This document shows, in pieces, positions 14,958-23,957 of a stretch of DNA of 26,223 nt. Position 1 is the first letter of the stretch. Each line of letters begins with the position of its first letter. The DNA is from Krumholzibacterium sp965370495 (GTDB lineage Bacteria > Krumholzibacteriota > Krumholzibacteriia > Krumholzibacteriales > Krumholzibacteriaceae): positions 1 through 26,223 of the forward strand of contig CBDUUV010000025.1 in the NCBI GenBank assembly GCA_965370495.1, read 5' to 3'. The translations under genes and the position numbers were made by a program. A model generated the notes under the pieces. That model was given only the letters and a program-made list of their open reading frames with translations. It was not told where the DNA came from and ran no database searches.

Positions 14958-17402
14958 TCACAACGTCCCCCGCCTGTTAAACCAGTCGGCCGCTTTTGAA
15001 ACTATCACATGAACATTGGGTAAAAGTGTGACGTTGACTGGAAGAGCGGAAAGAATATTCTTCGCATATGGCCTCGTATCGAGTCTTGAATCGAGTATGA
15101 CCACCACTCCCCTGTCGGTCGATCTCCTTATCAACCTGCCGACGCCCTGTCTCAACCTGAGTATCGCTTCAGGGAGGTGAAGGGATGTAAACGGGTTCTC
15201 ACCGAGCCTGCGAATTTTATCGGACCGGGCCTCGATAATCGGTTCACTCGGTACTGGAAAAGGAAGTTTGGGTATCACGAGCAGTTCAAGCTGTTCTCCG
15301 GGAAAATCGACTCCTTCCCAGAAACTCGCAACACCGAGAAGTATCCCGCTGTCTGATTCCCCGAAGCTGCTTGCGAGTGCTTCCCTGCTCTCCGCCATAC
15401 CCTGCATGAATACAGGTCCCGGCAGATCGATACTTTCCAGATGCCGCGAGACAGATTGACACATCCGGTACGATGTGAACAGTACCATCATCCTCCGCCT
15501 CACCTTGACGGCAAGTTTCGATACAATATCACCTACAACCCCTGCATAATCCGGATCGTTCGGATCGCCAAGCCCCGTTTGCAGGAGTATCAGAAGATTC
15601 TCTTCATATTTGAAGTGAGAAGGAACCATCAACTCGATCGTTTCAGGGTTCACAAAATCTGTTCCGAGCCTTTTTCTGACTGGTGTGAACGATCCTTCCT
15701 CAGCAAGGGTAGCTGATGTAAAGACGGCTGAACCGCAGCTTTCCTCGAGGTAATCGGCAAAACGGCGATCTATCTCGAGCGGCGACCCACAGATCCCGGA
15801 TGCGGCCCCTTTTGAGCTCCACTCAATCCAGAAAACACTCTCCTCGTCGGACGCACTCGTCAGGTATTCCAGGCCTGCCAGAAGAGTAGCCAGTTCTTCG
15901 TCAACATATTTCAATTCTTGCTGAAAGAAATGCCCGGCCACAGAAACCTTTGCATCAAGTATAAGTTTAAGTGTTTCTCTGAACTCATTGTTACATAATT
16001 GATAAGCACCTACTTCATCCCTGATATCACCGAACGCTTCCGCTCCGTCATGGTAGCGTGTCTTTGTGCTTCGCAGCTTTTTGTCAGGATTAAGCGAGTC
16101 CGAAATCGCGTTGAAAAGGGAATCGAAGGCCTGCATCAATCGTACCATCGAAAGAGCAAGAGCATCGATCTGCCCTGTCCATTTAACCAGACCTCCAGGC
16201 TCCTCCAGCTCCGATATCAGGAGCCTCCACCTTTCGTTTCCTGTCGATATTGGGGATACCTGATCGAATATCCTGACAAGGTCTCTTCCGAAGATCCTGA
16301 CCGACAGATTTTCCATCACAGAGTGTTCCAGGTGATGTGCTTCATCGAATACGACCCTGTGATACGGACCAATAACAGATCCTTCCTGTCTGTAATCGGT
16401 CATTATCAGGGCATGATTGACGAATACGAGGGCTGACTCGCGCGCCTTTTTTCTCGCGACAAGAAGGGGACAGCGGTCTGAATGGCTGCACGCATTCATC
16501 GAACATCTCGGAGGAGCGCCGATACGTTTCGGCCGGTCCAGCTTCCCGGCGGGAGAGATAGATTCCACAGTGCCTCCCGGAGCGAGCGCGGCCGAAAGAG
16601 CGAGCGCCAGGGCGGAACTTGCATCTTCCACCGACATCTGTATTACCATGGAAACAAGTTTTCTCGAGCAAATATAGTTTTCCCGCCCCATCAACCTGGC
16701 AACAGGGATTTCGATATCAAGAAGATGGACCAGGCGGGTGATCTCCCTGGTCATTAACTGGTTTTGAAGATTCCTCGTGTAAGTGGAAACAACTATCCGC
16801 TCGCCCGTTTCAAGCGAATGCAATATGGCCGGAACGAGGTAGGCAAGTGATTTCCCTGTACCGGTACCAGCCTCGATAAACGCAAATCCTCCCGATCGAA
16901 AACAGGACATTACAGCATTGGCCATCTCGAGCTGTCCATCCCTTTTCTCTCCCAGAACAGCAAAGAGCCCGGCAAATACTGTATCAACCGTTAAGTGAGC
17001 CCCGTACCCTGTACCCGGCGGGATCTCTTTTTGTTCCCTGTCACCGGCTCTCCGTGAAGTTTTCTCTTTCCCTTCCACATCACACTTCACTTTGGGCTTC
17101 ACCCTGATCCCATCCGGGGTACCAGGTAATTCCGTATCGAAAAATCCCGGGGAATCCGCAGCCGCTGCCACTCTGACGAGAAGGGAATAACCTGAAAACC
17201 CGGATTTTTCAGCAAGACCTATAAGGACCGCCAGGGGGACAGGGCTAGCCGACAAAGCATTAAGGACTACCCGCTCAAGCTGCCTGTCGTCAAGTGCGAC
17301 CCTCTCCTCCAGGGGGATATAAGGCCTGAAGGCCTCAAGCATCTCACCGGGAATGGGATCAGGCGGAGATCCGTTCAAATCTTTCTTGTAATCAGCAGGC
17401 AT
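14958..17402 (-). CDS. dinG: DinG/XPD-family ATP-dependent DNA helicase
   Basis: Superfamily 2 iron-sulfur helicase, by family a 5'-3' DNA or RNA-DNA helicase for repair and replication conflicts. The 814 residues show Walker A EAGTGTGKS (177-185) and motif Ia STYTRNLQNQL (206-216). Four cluster cysteines follow (C245, C300, C305, C311), then DEAH (353-356), FTSATL (motif III region), GVASFWEGVDFPG, and motif VI RLRQGVGRLIRR near the C terminus. The first 150 residues are an extension: about 29-92 looks like a small helical/winged domain, followed by a charged linker. There is no DEDD exonuclease domain as in the Firmicutes DinG. The ATG lies 17 bases after the thiC stop, so the pair is probably co-transcribed. 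Confidence 0.9.
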   Translation of the reverse strand: MPADYKKDLNGSPPDPIPGEMLEAFRPYIPLEERVALDDRQLERVVLNALSASPVPLAVLIGLAEKSGFSGYSLLVRVAAAADSPGFFDTELPGTPDGIRVKPKVKCDVEGKEKTSRRAGDREQKEIPPGTGYGAHLTVDTVFAGLFAVLGEKRDGQLEMANAVMSCFRSGGFAFIEAGTGTGKSLAYLVPAILHSLETGERIVVSTYTRNLQNQLMTREITRLVHLLDIEIPVARLMGRENYICSRKLVSMVIQMSVEDASSALALALSAALAPGGTVESISPAGKLDRPKRIGAPPRCSMNACSHSDRCPLLVARKKARESALVFVNHALIMTDYRQEGSVIGPYHRVVFDEAHHLEHSVMENLSVRIFGRDLVRIFDQVSPISTGNERWRLLISELEEPGGLVKWTGQIDALALSMVRLMQAFDSLFNAISDSLNPDKKLRSTKTRYHDGAEAFGDIRDEVGAYQLCNNEFRETLKLILDAKVSVAGHFFQQELKYVDEELATLLAGLEYLTSASDEESVFWIEWSSKGAASGICGSPLEIDRRFADYLEESCGSAVFTSATLAEEGSFTPVRKRLGTDFVNPETIELMVPSHFKYEENLLILLQTGLGDPNDPDYAGVVGDIVSKLAVKVRRRMMVLFTSYRMCQSVSRHLESIDLPGPVFMQGMAESREALASSFGESDSGILLGVASFWEGVDFPGEQLELLVIPKLPFPVPSEPIIEARSDKIRRLGENPFTSLHLPEAILRLRQGVGRLIRRSTDRGVVVILDSRLDTRPYAKNILSALPVNVTLLPNVHVIVSKAADWFNRRGTL

Positions 17403-17419
17403 AGCCTGGCCCTGCCGGG

Positions 17420-18697
17420 TTACTTCTCACTGCTTTTTCTGCTCCCCCTGATCGCGCAGAATTCACCGCACATCGTACACAGTTTATCCGAATCTTCCGA
17501 ACTTGTATCATACATCTCCCGCGCAAGGGAAGGATCCATACTGGCATCCAGGGCTGTTTCCCAATCAAGGCTTGCACGCGCCCGCGATATCCTCCTGTCC
17601 CAGCCAGCAGCTCCGGGAAGCCCCTTACCGATATCTCCGGCATGCGCTGCTATCCTCGTGGCAATCACTCCATCGCGCACATCGGCAACCGAAGGAAGTC
17701 TGAGGTGTTCCGCCGGGGTGACATAGCAAAGGAAGTCGGCTCCATGCCACGCAGCAACCGCTCCACCTATTGCAGCGGTGATATGGTCATACCCCGGGGC
17801 AACATCTGTCACCAGAGGGCCAAGGACATAAAACGGTGCTCCTTTGCAGACCTTTTTCTGGATTATCATATTTGTCTCGATCTCATTGATCGGCACATGT
17901 CCCGGCCCCTCTACAAACACACTGACTCCACGCTCACGTGCTCTGTCGACCAGCTCGCCGATCACAAGCAGTTCACCGATCTGGAAACGGTCTGTCGAAT
18001 CGGCAATCGCCCCCGGCCTTAACGCATCTCCCAGACTAATTGCAATATCATATTCATACGCGATATCGAGAAGCCTGTCGTAATATTCGTAGTATGGATT
18101 TTCCCTGTTGTTCTTTACTATCCATTGAAGCAGAAAACAGCCCCCACGGCTGACGACACCGGCTGTTCTCGTTCCAGCTATCTTGTCGGCGATACGCTTG
18201 ACAAGACCGCAGTGGACCGTCATGAAATCGACACCGTCTTTCGCCTGCTCTTCGATCACACCAAAGAACTCATCGACGCTGCAGTCAGCAATTTCTCTTC
18301 CCTGTCTTATAACTTCGACGATCGCCTGATAAATCGGCACGGTGCCGAGAGGTACCGTACATTTCTCAAGTATGGCACGCCTTATCGCGTTGATATCACC
18401 ACCTGTGGAAAGATCCATAACAGCATCGGCGCCTGCTTCTATCGAAACTCGCAGTTTCTCGAGTTCAATACCCGGATCATCATGATCCGGACTTGTTCCG
18501 ATGTTGGCATTGATCTTGGTTACAAGCCCCTCTCCTATCCCGATCACCCTGGAATGCTTCCTTGCCATCCCTGTCAGAATGACTTTCCCCCCCGCTACAA
18601 GGTCGCGCAACTGACCGGAATCGATACCCTCATCTTCAGCGACACCTCTGAGTACAGGTGTAATTTCTCCTGCTTTTGCCTTTTCAAATTCTGTCAA
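17420..18697 (-). CDS. thiC: Phosphomethylpyrimidine synthase ThiC (short type)
   Basis: Radical-SAM-type enzyme that rearranges aminoimidazole ribotide into the HMP-phosphate pyrimidine of thiamine. The 425 residues correspond to the short form without the N-terminal domain of E. coli ThiC. Visible motifs are VVSRGG (181-186), GDALRPG (223-229), EGPGHVP (263-269), DVAPGYDHI (298-306), YVTPAEHL (325-332) and the C-terminal iron-sulfur motif C407-x2-C410-x3-C414. The spacing differs from the x2/x4 of long ThiC and may be normal for short ones. The start is TTG, with AGAGGAGG ahead of it. It has its own promoter and no TPP riboswitch. The paralog BzaF (5-hydroxybenzimidazole synthase) is an alternative that motifs alone cannot exclude; no cobamide genes are nearby. 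Confidence 0.88.
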   Translation of the reverse strand: MTEFEKAKAGEITPVLRGVAEDEGIDSGQLRDLVAGGKVILTGMARKHSRVIGIGEGLVTKINANIGTSPDHDDPGIELEKLRVSIEAGADAVMDLSTGGDINAIRRAILEKCTVPLGTVPIYQAIVEVIRQGREIADCSVDEFFGVIEEQAKDGVDFMTVHCGLVKRIADKIAGTRTAGVVSRGGCFLLQWIVKNNRENPYYEYYDRLLDIAYEYDIAISLGDALRPGAIADSTDRFQIGELLVIGELVDRARERGVSVFVEGPGHVPINEIETNMIIQKKVCKGAPFYVLGPLVTDVAPGYDHITAAIGGAVAAWHGADFLCYVTPAEHLRLPSVADVRDGVIATRIAAHAGDIGKGLPGAAGWDRRISRARASLDWETALDASMDPSLAREMYDTSSEDSDKLCTMCGEFCAIRGSRKSSEK

Positions 18698-18705
18698 ATC
18701 CCAAT

Positions 18706-18710
18706 CCTCC
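18706..18710 (-). promoter_or_regulatory. Ribosome binding site for the TTG start of thiC
   Basis: GGAGG (part of AGAGGAGG) on the minus strand, eight bases before TTG at 18697. The next in-frame Met is more than 40 codons inside the conserved protein. Confidence 0.7.
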
Positions 18711-18731
18711 TCTCCACTTTCAGGGACTCTA

Positions 18732-18760
18732 ATTATAGACTATGCGGTCAGTTTTGTATA
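18732..18760 (-). promoter_or_regulatory. Candidate sigma-70 promoter of thiC-dinG
   Basis: Minus strand TATACA (18760-18755), 17-base spacer, TATAAT (18737-18732). The -10 is perfect and the -35 matches four of six. The leader would be only about 28 bases, too short for a TPP riboswitch. It lies in the 207-base gap after the Omp85 gene. Confidence 0.55.
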
Positions 18761-18904
18761 GACAAGAATATGAGAGTATGCAACAAAGATGATTTTTATT
18801 TTTGTAATTGGGAAAGCACGCGTACACACAGCCTGCCAGCCGCAAACCACAGACTGAGGGCTTCACCGGTCGATTGTGGGTATCATCGGTCAGGACGGAT
18901 ACTG

Positions 18905-20587
18905 TCAGAACTTCTCGGCCAATGAGATATGGATCCTTGTGCTGCTCAGGGATATTTCGTCACCCACCCCGAAACTCAGTTCTACAACACCAATCTGCGA
19001 GACAGAACGAATACCGAACCCCATTCCGTTCCTGACCTCCCAGCCGTTACCTTCCCGGTAAAAAGCACCGATGTCATCGAAGAAGAATATCCTGCTTTCG
19101 GCGCCAAAACGATATTCGAGATTGAGATATCCTGTCTTCTCACCCCTGAACTGATTCTCACGATATCCGCGTAGCGACCTTGCCCCACCCAGAAGAAACA
19201 GCTCCGGGAAAGGGATGTATCCCGAAGAAAACACCCCCTCGGAAACCAGGCGGGCATAAATGCCCTGGTTGGTGAGAACCGGGGCCTCGATCGACCCCTC
19301 GAAACGATACAGTAGCTGGCCCTCGTTATTATCATTCCCTCCAGTATACCAGCTTTTCTTTCGGGCCCCCTCGAGAAACAGATTCAGTTTCATTCCGTAT
19401 CCCGGGTCTCTGGCCAACCCCACCCTGTACCTCTGCCTTGAATTCCGCTCCAGGGCACCCCCATCTCCGAATATCGTCCTTTCGGCCGCGACCCCGACAG
19501 TAACAGAGTATACAGGGCCGAGAGGAATACGAAAATAGACTCCTCCGGAGGCCATATCGTACAAAGTATCGTGAACGGTCTGTTTCAACTCACTATCCAT
19601 ATGAACAGGCATTGAGAAAAGAAAAGGTTCAGTAAAAAGGAGCTCTGTCCTGGAATACTTCTGTCCATCATTCAACCAGTTGAGACTGACATTTCTTCCC
19701 TTGCCGGCCATATTACGCAATTCAAGACGCACGGAACCATTCACCCTGTAATCTCCATCATCCTTCCGGGAAAAACCGAACGCCCCCTGGAAATTGTTAT
19801 TGCTTTTCATGTCTGTAACGGGAACAATCAGGTCGACAGCTCCAGCATCGTTGCGTACAACCTGTATCCTGCCTGTCGATTTGAAAAGGCCTGAGGCTCT
19901 GAGATATCTGGTTGCTTTCTGCAGATCTTTTTCGACAAATTTCTTTCCCTTTTTAAGGCGCGAAATTCTTACAGCAATCGATGAATCAGTCTTCGTAATA
20001 CCTTCAAAGACTATTCTGGATATCTTCGATAAGTCCCCCTTGTATATCGAAAAAACAAGATCGACACTGTTTGTCGAATCGTCGAACGCAAAGCCTGTCA
20101 TCCAGATCTGTGCAAACGGATACCCTGAGTTGTTGTACTTCTCGAGAAAAACGGCCATGGACCACTTCAGCTTCACGGGTTCAAAAAAATCTCCCTCGAA
20201 TATTTCCAGTTCCCGAAGTATTGCATCCCTGTCCGGCCCGCCTTCACCGGTAACAGTGATTTTTCCTACAGTTGTACGCTCGCCCTCGTAGAGAGTAAGC
20301 CTTATTCCGGTTCCACCCTCTACAGTAAAGGTATCAATTTGTATTTCAACAGCCAGAAGCCCACAGGAAAAATATACAGAGTCTACCCGCGCAAGCTCCA
20401 GGTCGAGGAGTGAATCGGAGAAGACGACACCTGTTTTCAGGAAACTCTTTCCACCAAGTTCCACCTGATCTACATTCGCGGCTCCTGACCACTCGACCTT
20501 CCGGATGATCTGGTTGGCTGAAACATTCGACACCAGCATTACCGCCAGTACGCTAGAAAAAAGCACGACACTCCATCTTGAGAGCAT
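18905..20587 (-). CDS. Omp85-superfamily outer-membrane protein (POTRA plus barrel)
   Basis: Predicted outer-membrane assembly or translocation protein of the BamA/TamA superfamily. The 560 residues comprise a signal peptide (about 1-24), a periplasmic region of about 240 residues with POTRA-like modules (for example VGKITVTGEGGPDRDAI and ISRIVFEGITKTDSS), and a C-terminal barrel. The barrel carries the family loop motif as LLGGARSLRGYRENQF with RGY at 473-475, then YLNLEYRF, and ends in Phe as barrels do. It is shorter than BamA (about 800) and close to TamA or two-partner-secretion size. The ATG (20587) overlaps the end of the large barrel gene by 35 bases, with GGAGGTG 10 bases upstream. 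Because it is coupled to another outer-membrane protein, it may be a dedicated partner rather than the general BamA. Confidence 0.87.
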   Translation of the reverse strand: MLSRWSVVLFSSVLAVMLVSNVSANQIIRKVEWSGAANVDQVELGGKSFLKTGVVFSDSLLDLELARVDSVYFSCGLLAVEIQIDTFTVEGGTGIRLTLYEGERTTVGKITVTGEGGPDRDAILRELEIFEGDFFEPVKLKWSMAVFLEKYNNSGYPFAQIWMTGFAFDDSTNSVDLVFSIYKGDLSKISRIVFEGITKTDSSIAVRISRLKKGKKFVEKDLQKATRYLRASGLFKSTGRIQVVRNDAGAVDLIVPVTDMKSNNNFQGAFGFSRKDDGDYRVNGSVRLELRNMAGKGRNVSLNWLNDGQKYSRTELLFTEPFLFSMPVHMDSELKQTVHDTLYDMASGGVYFRIPLGPVYSVTVGVAAERTIFGDGGALERNSRQRYRVGLARDPGYGMKLNLFLEGARKKSWYTGGNDNNEGQLLYRFEGSIEAPVLTNQGIYARLVSEGVFSSGYIPFPELFLLGGARSLRGYRENQFRGEKTGYLNLEYRFGAESRIFFFDDIGAFYREGNGWEVRNGMGFGIRSVSQIGVVELSFGVGDEISLSSTRIHISLAEKF

Positions 20588-23500
20588 GAACGGTCTTCAC
20601 CTCCCCCACATAATCCTTTTCCCTTCGCCCCGTGTAATTCAGCCCGAGGCTCAGGTTCCTCGTAAACCTGTACTGTCCTGCCAGTGCCCAGTCTTCACGC
20701 ATGCCCTGCTCGAGGAAAAAGAGTGGTTTCCCTTCATCCGAACGGACATCGGTATATGTAAATTTCAAGAATGCGGACAGGTGCGTCTTTTTACCTATCG
20801 AAGAGTTGAGGGAAGGTTGGGCGATAAATGACCTTTGCATGGCCTTGGAAACATCGTCGCTCCTGTTCTCGAAACCCAGCTTCAACGACACCCGCGCGGA
20901 AGTCCTGTATCGATATCCCAGGATCTGGGCAGCCGAAAAGCTTTCAACCCTGTATCTCTGCTCCCCGTGGCCACCGGAATCTGTGGATCTGAGTTTTGTG
21001 GCTGCTTCACACGAAACTGTAAACGATTTTCCTGGTACAACCTCGGCACGGAGCTGAGTCTCCCTCACATACCTCGAAGTAGAGAAATCACCCGAACGGT
21101 TATCCTCCTCATCCTCTCTCAGGAAGACAAGTCTCAAGTCGAATTTTTTCATGTTGTTGAAAAAACTCCATTCCTGCCTGAGACTGTTCTTTCCAAACAG
21201 TGTCACATCATCCCGCTGCATCAGTTCCGGATCGAGCAAATACAGCCGCAGCAGCTCATCGGTTCCCGATTTTTCTATTACTGAAAAGAAGTGATCGAGA
21301 GAAATATTCCTGCGCAGCACACCGACAAGGCCATCCCCACCCGACCTGGCACCGAATCCTCGTAATCCGCTTCCAACACTCATTCTCCAGGTGAGTTCTA
21401 CCGTTCGAACCGCTTCCACCTCGCCACCCGGCAGGTACAAAACCATATAGTCGCCTCTCTTCTGACCGACTTCCCTGCCTTCCTCATCATAATCCCCCTC
21501 CTTCTCACCTACAAATATGACAGCCTTCTCGAGCCTCCTGTCCTCCCCCGAACTTATCCTGTAACCAATATCCGTAGTAATACCCGCCGATTCCCAGGAA
21601 TCCCTGAACCTCATCCTCGCCAAGTCATGGGTACTTTCCAAACCAGTTGAAAGCACTCGTGTAACCCTATGCGTAATAAATATATCTATTATTCTGGAAT
21701 TCCCGTTATAGCCGCCGTCGAACCGGATTTCATCACTCTCCCTGTCTCTTGACCAGAGCCCTCCATCAACCGCCATCCGGTCGGTACGCCTCACACTGTA
21801 TGACAGATCACCCCTGAAAGGGCCAATATCCCTACCCGCGATCGATACCGTATTCTGGTAGTAATATCTCCCCGTATCCTGGCGCGAGGGAACGAACGAG
21901 CGGTACCTCTCCGTGTCGAACCTGGTCCTTGCAACGATCTTCCAGAAACCGAATGCACCCTCGGCCCTGGCAAACCGGCGGTCCCTGTCATCCCCTGTTC
22001 TCGCATTAAAGGCTTTTACCCCTATTCCCTTCTCCAGCACATCACCGAGGCTTGCCGTAAAATCATTCCTGCTCGCCGTGAGGCCCCCTTCGCGCGAAAG
22101 GTTTCTCATACTCCCGGACACGTCCCAGAGAGTATCTCCCTTCCATCGAACAGCCACACCGGTTATCTCCTCACGCCCAGTCAGCGGAACATCCTCAAGA
22201 TTCCAGTTCCGGTAAAAATACGGTTCCCTCGTTTTGTCCGGTGATTCAAACCTCGCCTCCAGCATGGAATACTCACCAGTCAGCGAGAGACTACTCGATG
22301 ATATCCTGATATCACTGACCCCTCCCTGCACCTTCAACGCTCCACCACTGTTATCTCTGTCATCAAGCGTTGAAAGCGTGTTCCTGTCATACTGGCTCAG
22401 ATCCCCCTCGGCATCTATGAAGAACTTTCCCTTACTCGCTTTCACCCCGACCGCGAATACCCGCTTCCTCTCCGGTAGTGGCAACTCCCTGCCTGTCCTG
22501 TAGCTTCCATTCCCCTCTCCGGCATATCGATATTTTATTTCTCCACGCCGCGTAAACCCGTCCGTTTCATAATCACCTTCACCTTTTCCTGCCTTGTAGA
22601 ATGCCAGCCTGAAATGCCCCCCACTCTCTACAAACAGGTAATGCCCGGGAACTGTGTCTGCCGGGACAAATATGTAACAGTCATCAGTATTTTCGACTTC
22701 CTCGATCCCTGAAGCTATCGCCCCCCCGGGATCATCGCCCGCCTGGCCTAACAGTGCCTTGTCATCCTTTGAAAGGGACCTTCTGACAGGTTCGTCCGAG
22801 TTATCGTTCTCCTGAAAAAAGAACGTTCGCATCGTAACGCCACCCCCGGCCAGGGGCGCCGACCAGCCAGCCGTCACCGTGGATCTTGTAAAGTCATCCT
22901 CACCCATCTGGTAATCGATGACGATTTCGGAATCGCCAGTGATTGTTATCTTTTCTGTAAATGTTACCGTGCCTCTATTATAGTCGATAGTGTAACCCTT
23001 TTCGCTGCCACGCCTCAGTCTGTTCCCATCGAGGTAGACTGTCTCCGTACCTGACAGAATGACAACGCCATTGAAACGCCTGGCATCGAGAAGCTCATAT
23101 GGCCCCTGAACTCCCTCACGTCCCCTGATAGTAGTTGTCCTGAACCTTCCCTTTGCAATACCTCCTCCGGCAAAAAACTTCTGACCACCGATCCTGGTCG
23201 CTATCGTCGCGCCACGCAGTTCTCTTTCGAAGGAAGAAAAATGAGACCAGTCCATCCCTGTCTTGAAATCCCCGAGCTGAGCCTCCAGATACCGGCTTTT
23301 CACCTGGACGTATACCTTGTCCAGGTGCCTGAGTTCTTCTGTGTTTCCCTCCGGTTGAACTGGAAGGTTGTCATCGGTAAGGGTAGCTTTGACTTCGAGG
23401 TCTTTTGCCAGTTTTCCCGACATCGTAACTTTCAGGCTCTGATCAATCCCCAACCCCCTGTTCGAACCGAGTGTAAAACCGATCGTCTTGCTTCCTGAAA

Positions 23501-23957
23501 GCCTCAAACGGTAAGGCGTCCCCTTTCGTTTCTCCCAACCACCCCGCGGTTCCGACACCGGCGCCGTAAAACCGGACAAAGGGTTCTCTCCCGGAAAACG
23601 AGCGGCAAAAACCGGGGGGAACGAAAAGGGGTACCTCGACCAGGAAACCTCCAGTTTTTCGCCTCCAACCGCAGGTTCGACGAGAATGATAACACCCTTG
23701 AGCGTGTTGATCCGGTAATCGTCCTCTCTCCGGAGAATTCTCCCCTGGACCGTGACTGAATCGGTTCCCTGAATCAGGAATGTTCTTCCAAGATCCACTC
23801 TCTTCTGGTCTGGTAGAAGTATAAATGTTCCGGTTTCCCTGTACTGGTTCCTGACAGGGGCTCTCAACAACCGTATGCTTTCAGCGGCACGGGCGCCAGG
23901 CGGCAGTAGCAGGCATAGAAACAGCGGGACAAACGATTTGAATTGAACCATGTTCAT
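20553..23957 (-). CDS. Large SprA-like outer-membrane beta-barrel protein
   Basis: Exported protein of 1134 residues; function unknown. It has a signal peptide (about 1-24), then long alternating-polarity strand segments and a final Phe, as in outer-membrane barrels. A module appears at about 68-109 (VTVQGRILRREDDYRIN) and again at 307-350 (VYLDGNRLRRGSEKGYTIDY), resembling the xDYxIDYxxGxVxF elements of SprA, the type IX secretion barrel. Residues 153-235 include KTIGFTLGSNRGLGID and DKVYVQVKSRYLEAQLGDF, which I recall from large barrels of uncultured FCB-type bacteria. Glycine-rich GEGDY/GNGSY segments occur near 458-486, with a further GEKEGDY downstream. The ATG overlaps the propeller gene stop (ATGA), and the 3' end overlaps the Omp85 gene. 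SprA itself is about twice as long, so orthology is not claimed. Confidence 0.8.
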   Translation of the reverse strand: MNMVQFKSFVPLFLCLLLPPGARAAESIRLLRAPVRNQYRETGTFILLPDQKRVDLGRTFLIQGTDSVTVQGRILRREDDYRINTLKGVIILVEPAVGGEKLEVSWSRYPFSFPPVFAARFPGENPLSGFTAPVSEPRGGWEKRKGTPYRLRLSGSKTIGFTLGSNRGLGIDQSLKVTMSGKLAKDLEVKATLTDDNLPVQPEGNTEELRHLDKVYVQVKSRYLEAQLGDFKTGMDWSHFSSFERELRGATIATRIGGQKFFAGGGIAKGRFRTTTIRGREGVQGPYELLDARRFNGVVILSGTETVYLDGNRLRRGSEKGYTIDYNRGTVTFTEKITITGDSEIVIDYQMGEDDFTRSTVTAGWSAPLAGGGVTMRTFFFQENDNSDEPVRRSLSKDDKALLGQAGDDPGGAIASGIEEVENTDDCYIFVPADTVPGHYLFVESGGHFRLAFYKAGKGEGDYETDGFTRRGEIKYRYAGEGNGSYRTGRELPLPERKRVFAVGVKASKGKFFIDAEGDLSQYDRNTLSTLDDRDNSGGALKVQGGVSDIRISSSSLSLTGEYSMLEARFESPDKTREPYFYRNWNLEDVPLTGREEITGVAVRWKGDTLWDVSGSMRNLSREGGLTASRNDFTASLGDVLEKGIGVKAFNARTGDDRDRRFARAEGAFGFWKIVARTRFDTERYRSFVPSRQDTGRYYYQNTVSIAGRDIGPFRGDLSYSVRRTDRMAVDGGLWSRDRESDEIRFDGGYNGNSRIIDIFITHRVTRVLSTGLESTHDLARMRFRDSWESAGITTDIGYRISSGEDRRLEKAVIFVGEKEGDYDEEGREVGQKRGDYMVLYLPGGEVEAVRTVELTWRMSVGSGLRGFGARSGGDGLVGVLRRNISLDHFFSVIEKSGTDELLRLYLLDPELMQRDDVTLFGKNSLRQEWSFFNNMKKFDLRLVFLREDEEDNRSGDFSTSRYVRETQLRAEVVPGKSFTVSCEAATKLRSTDSGGHGEQRYRVESFSAAQILGYRYRTSARVSLKLGFENRSDDVSKAMQRSFIAQPSLNSSIGKKTHLSAFLKFTYTDVRSDEGKPLFFLEQGMREDWALAGQYRFTRNLSLGLNYTGRREKDYVGEVKTVHALKMECRAFF

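Noticed and set aside
18698..18904. Possible TPP riboswitch ahead of thiC
   Set aside because: The characteristic CTGAGA and the rest of the conserved core were not found on the minus strand, and the predicted leader is too short.
18125..18925. 266-codon open frame on the plus strand
   Set aside because: Antisense shadow of thiC, whose conserved motifs all lie on the minus strand.
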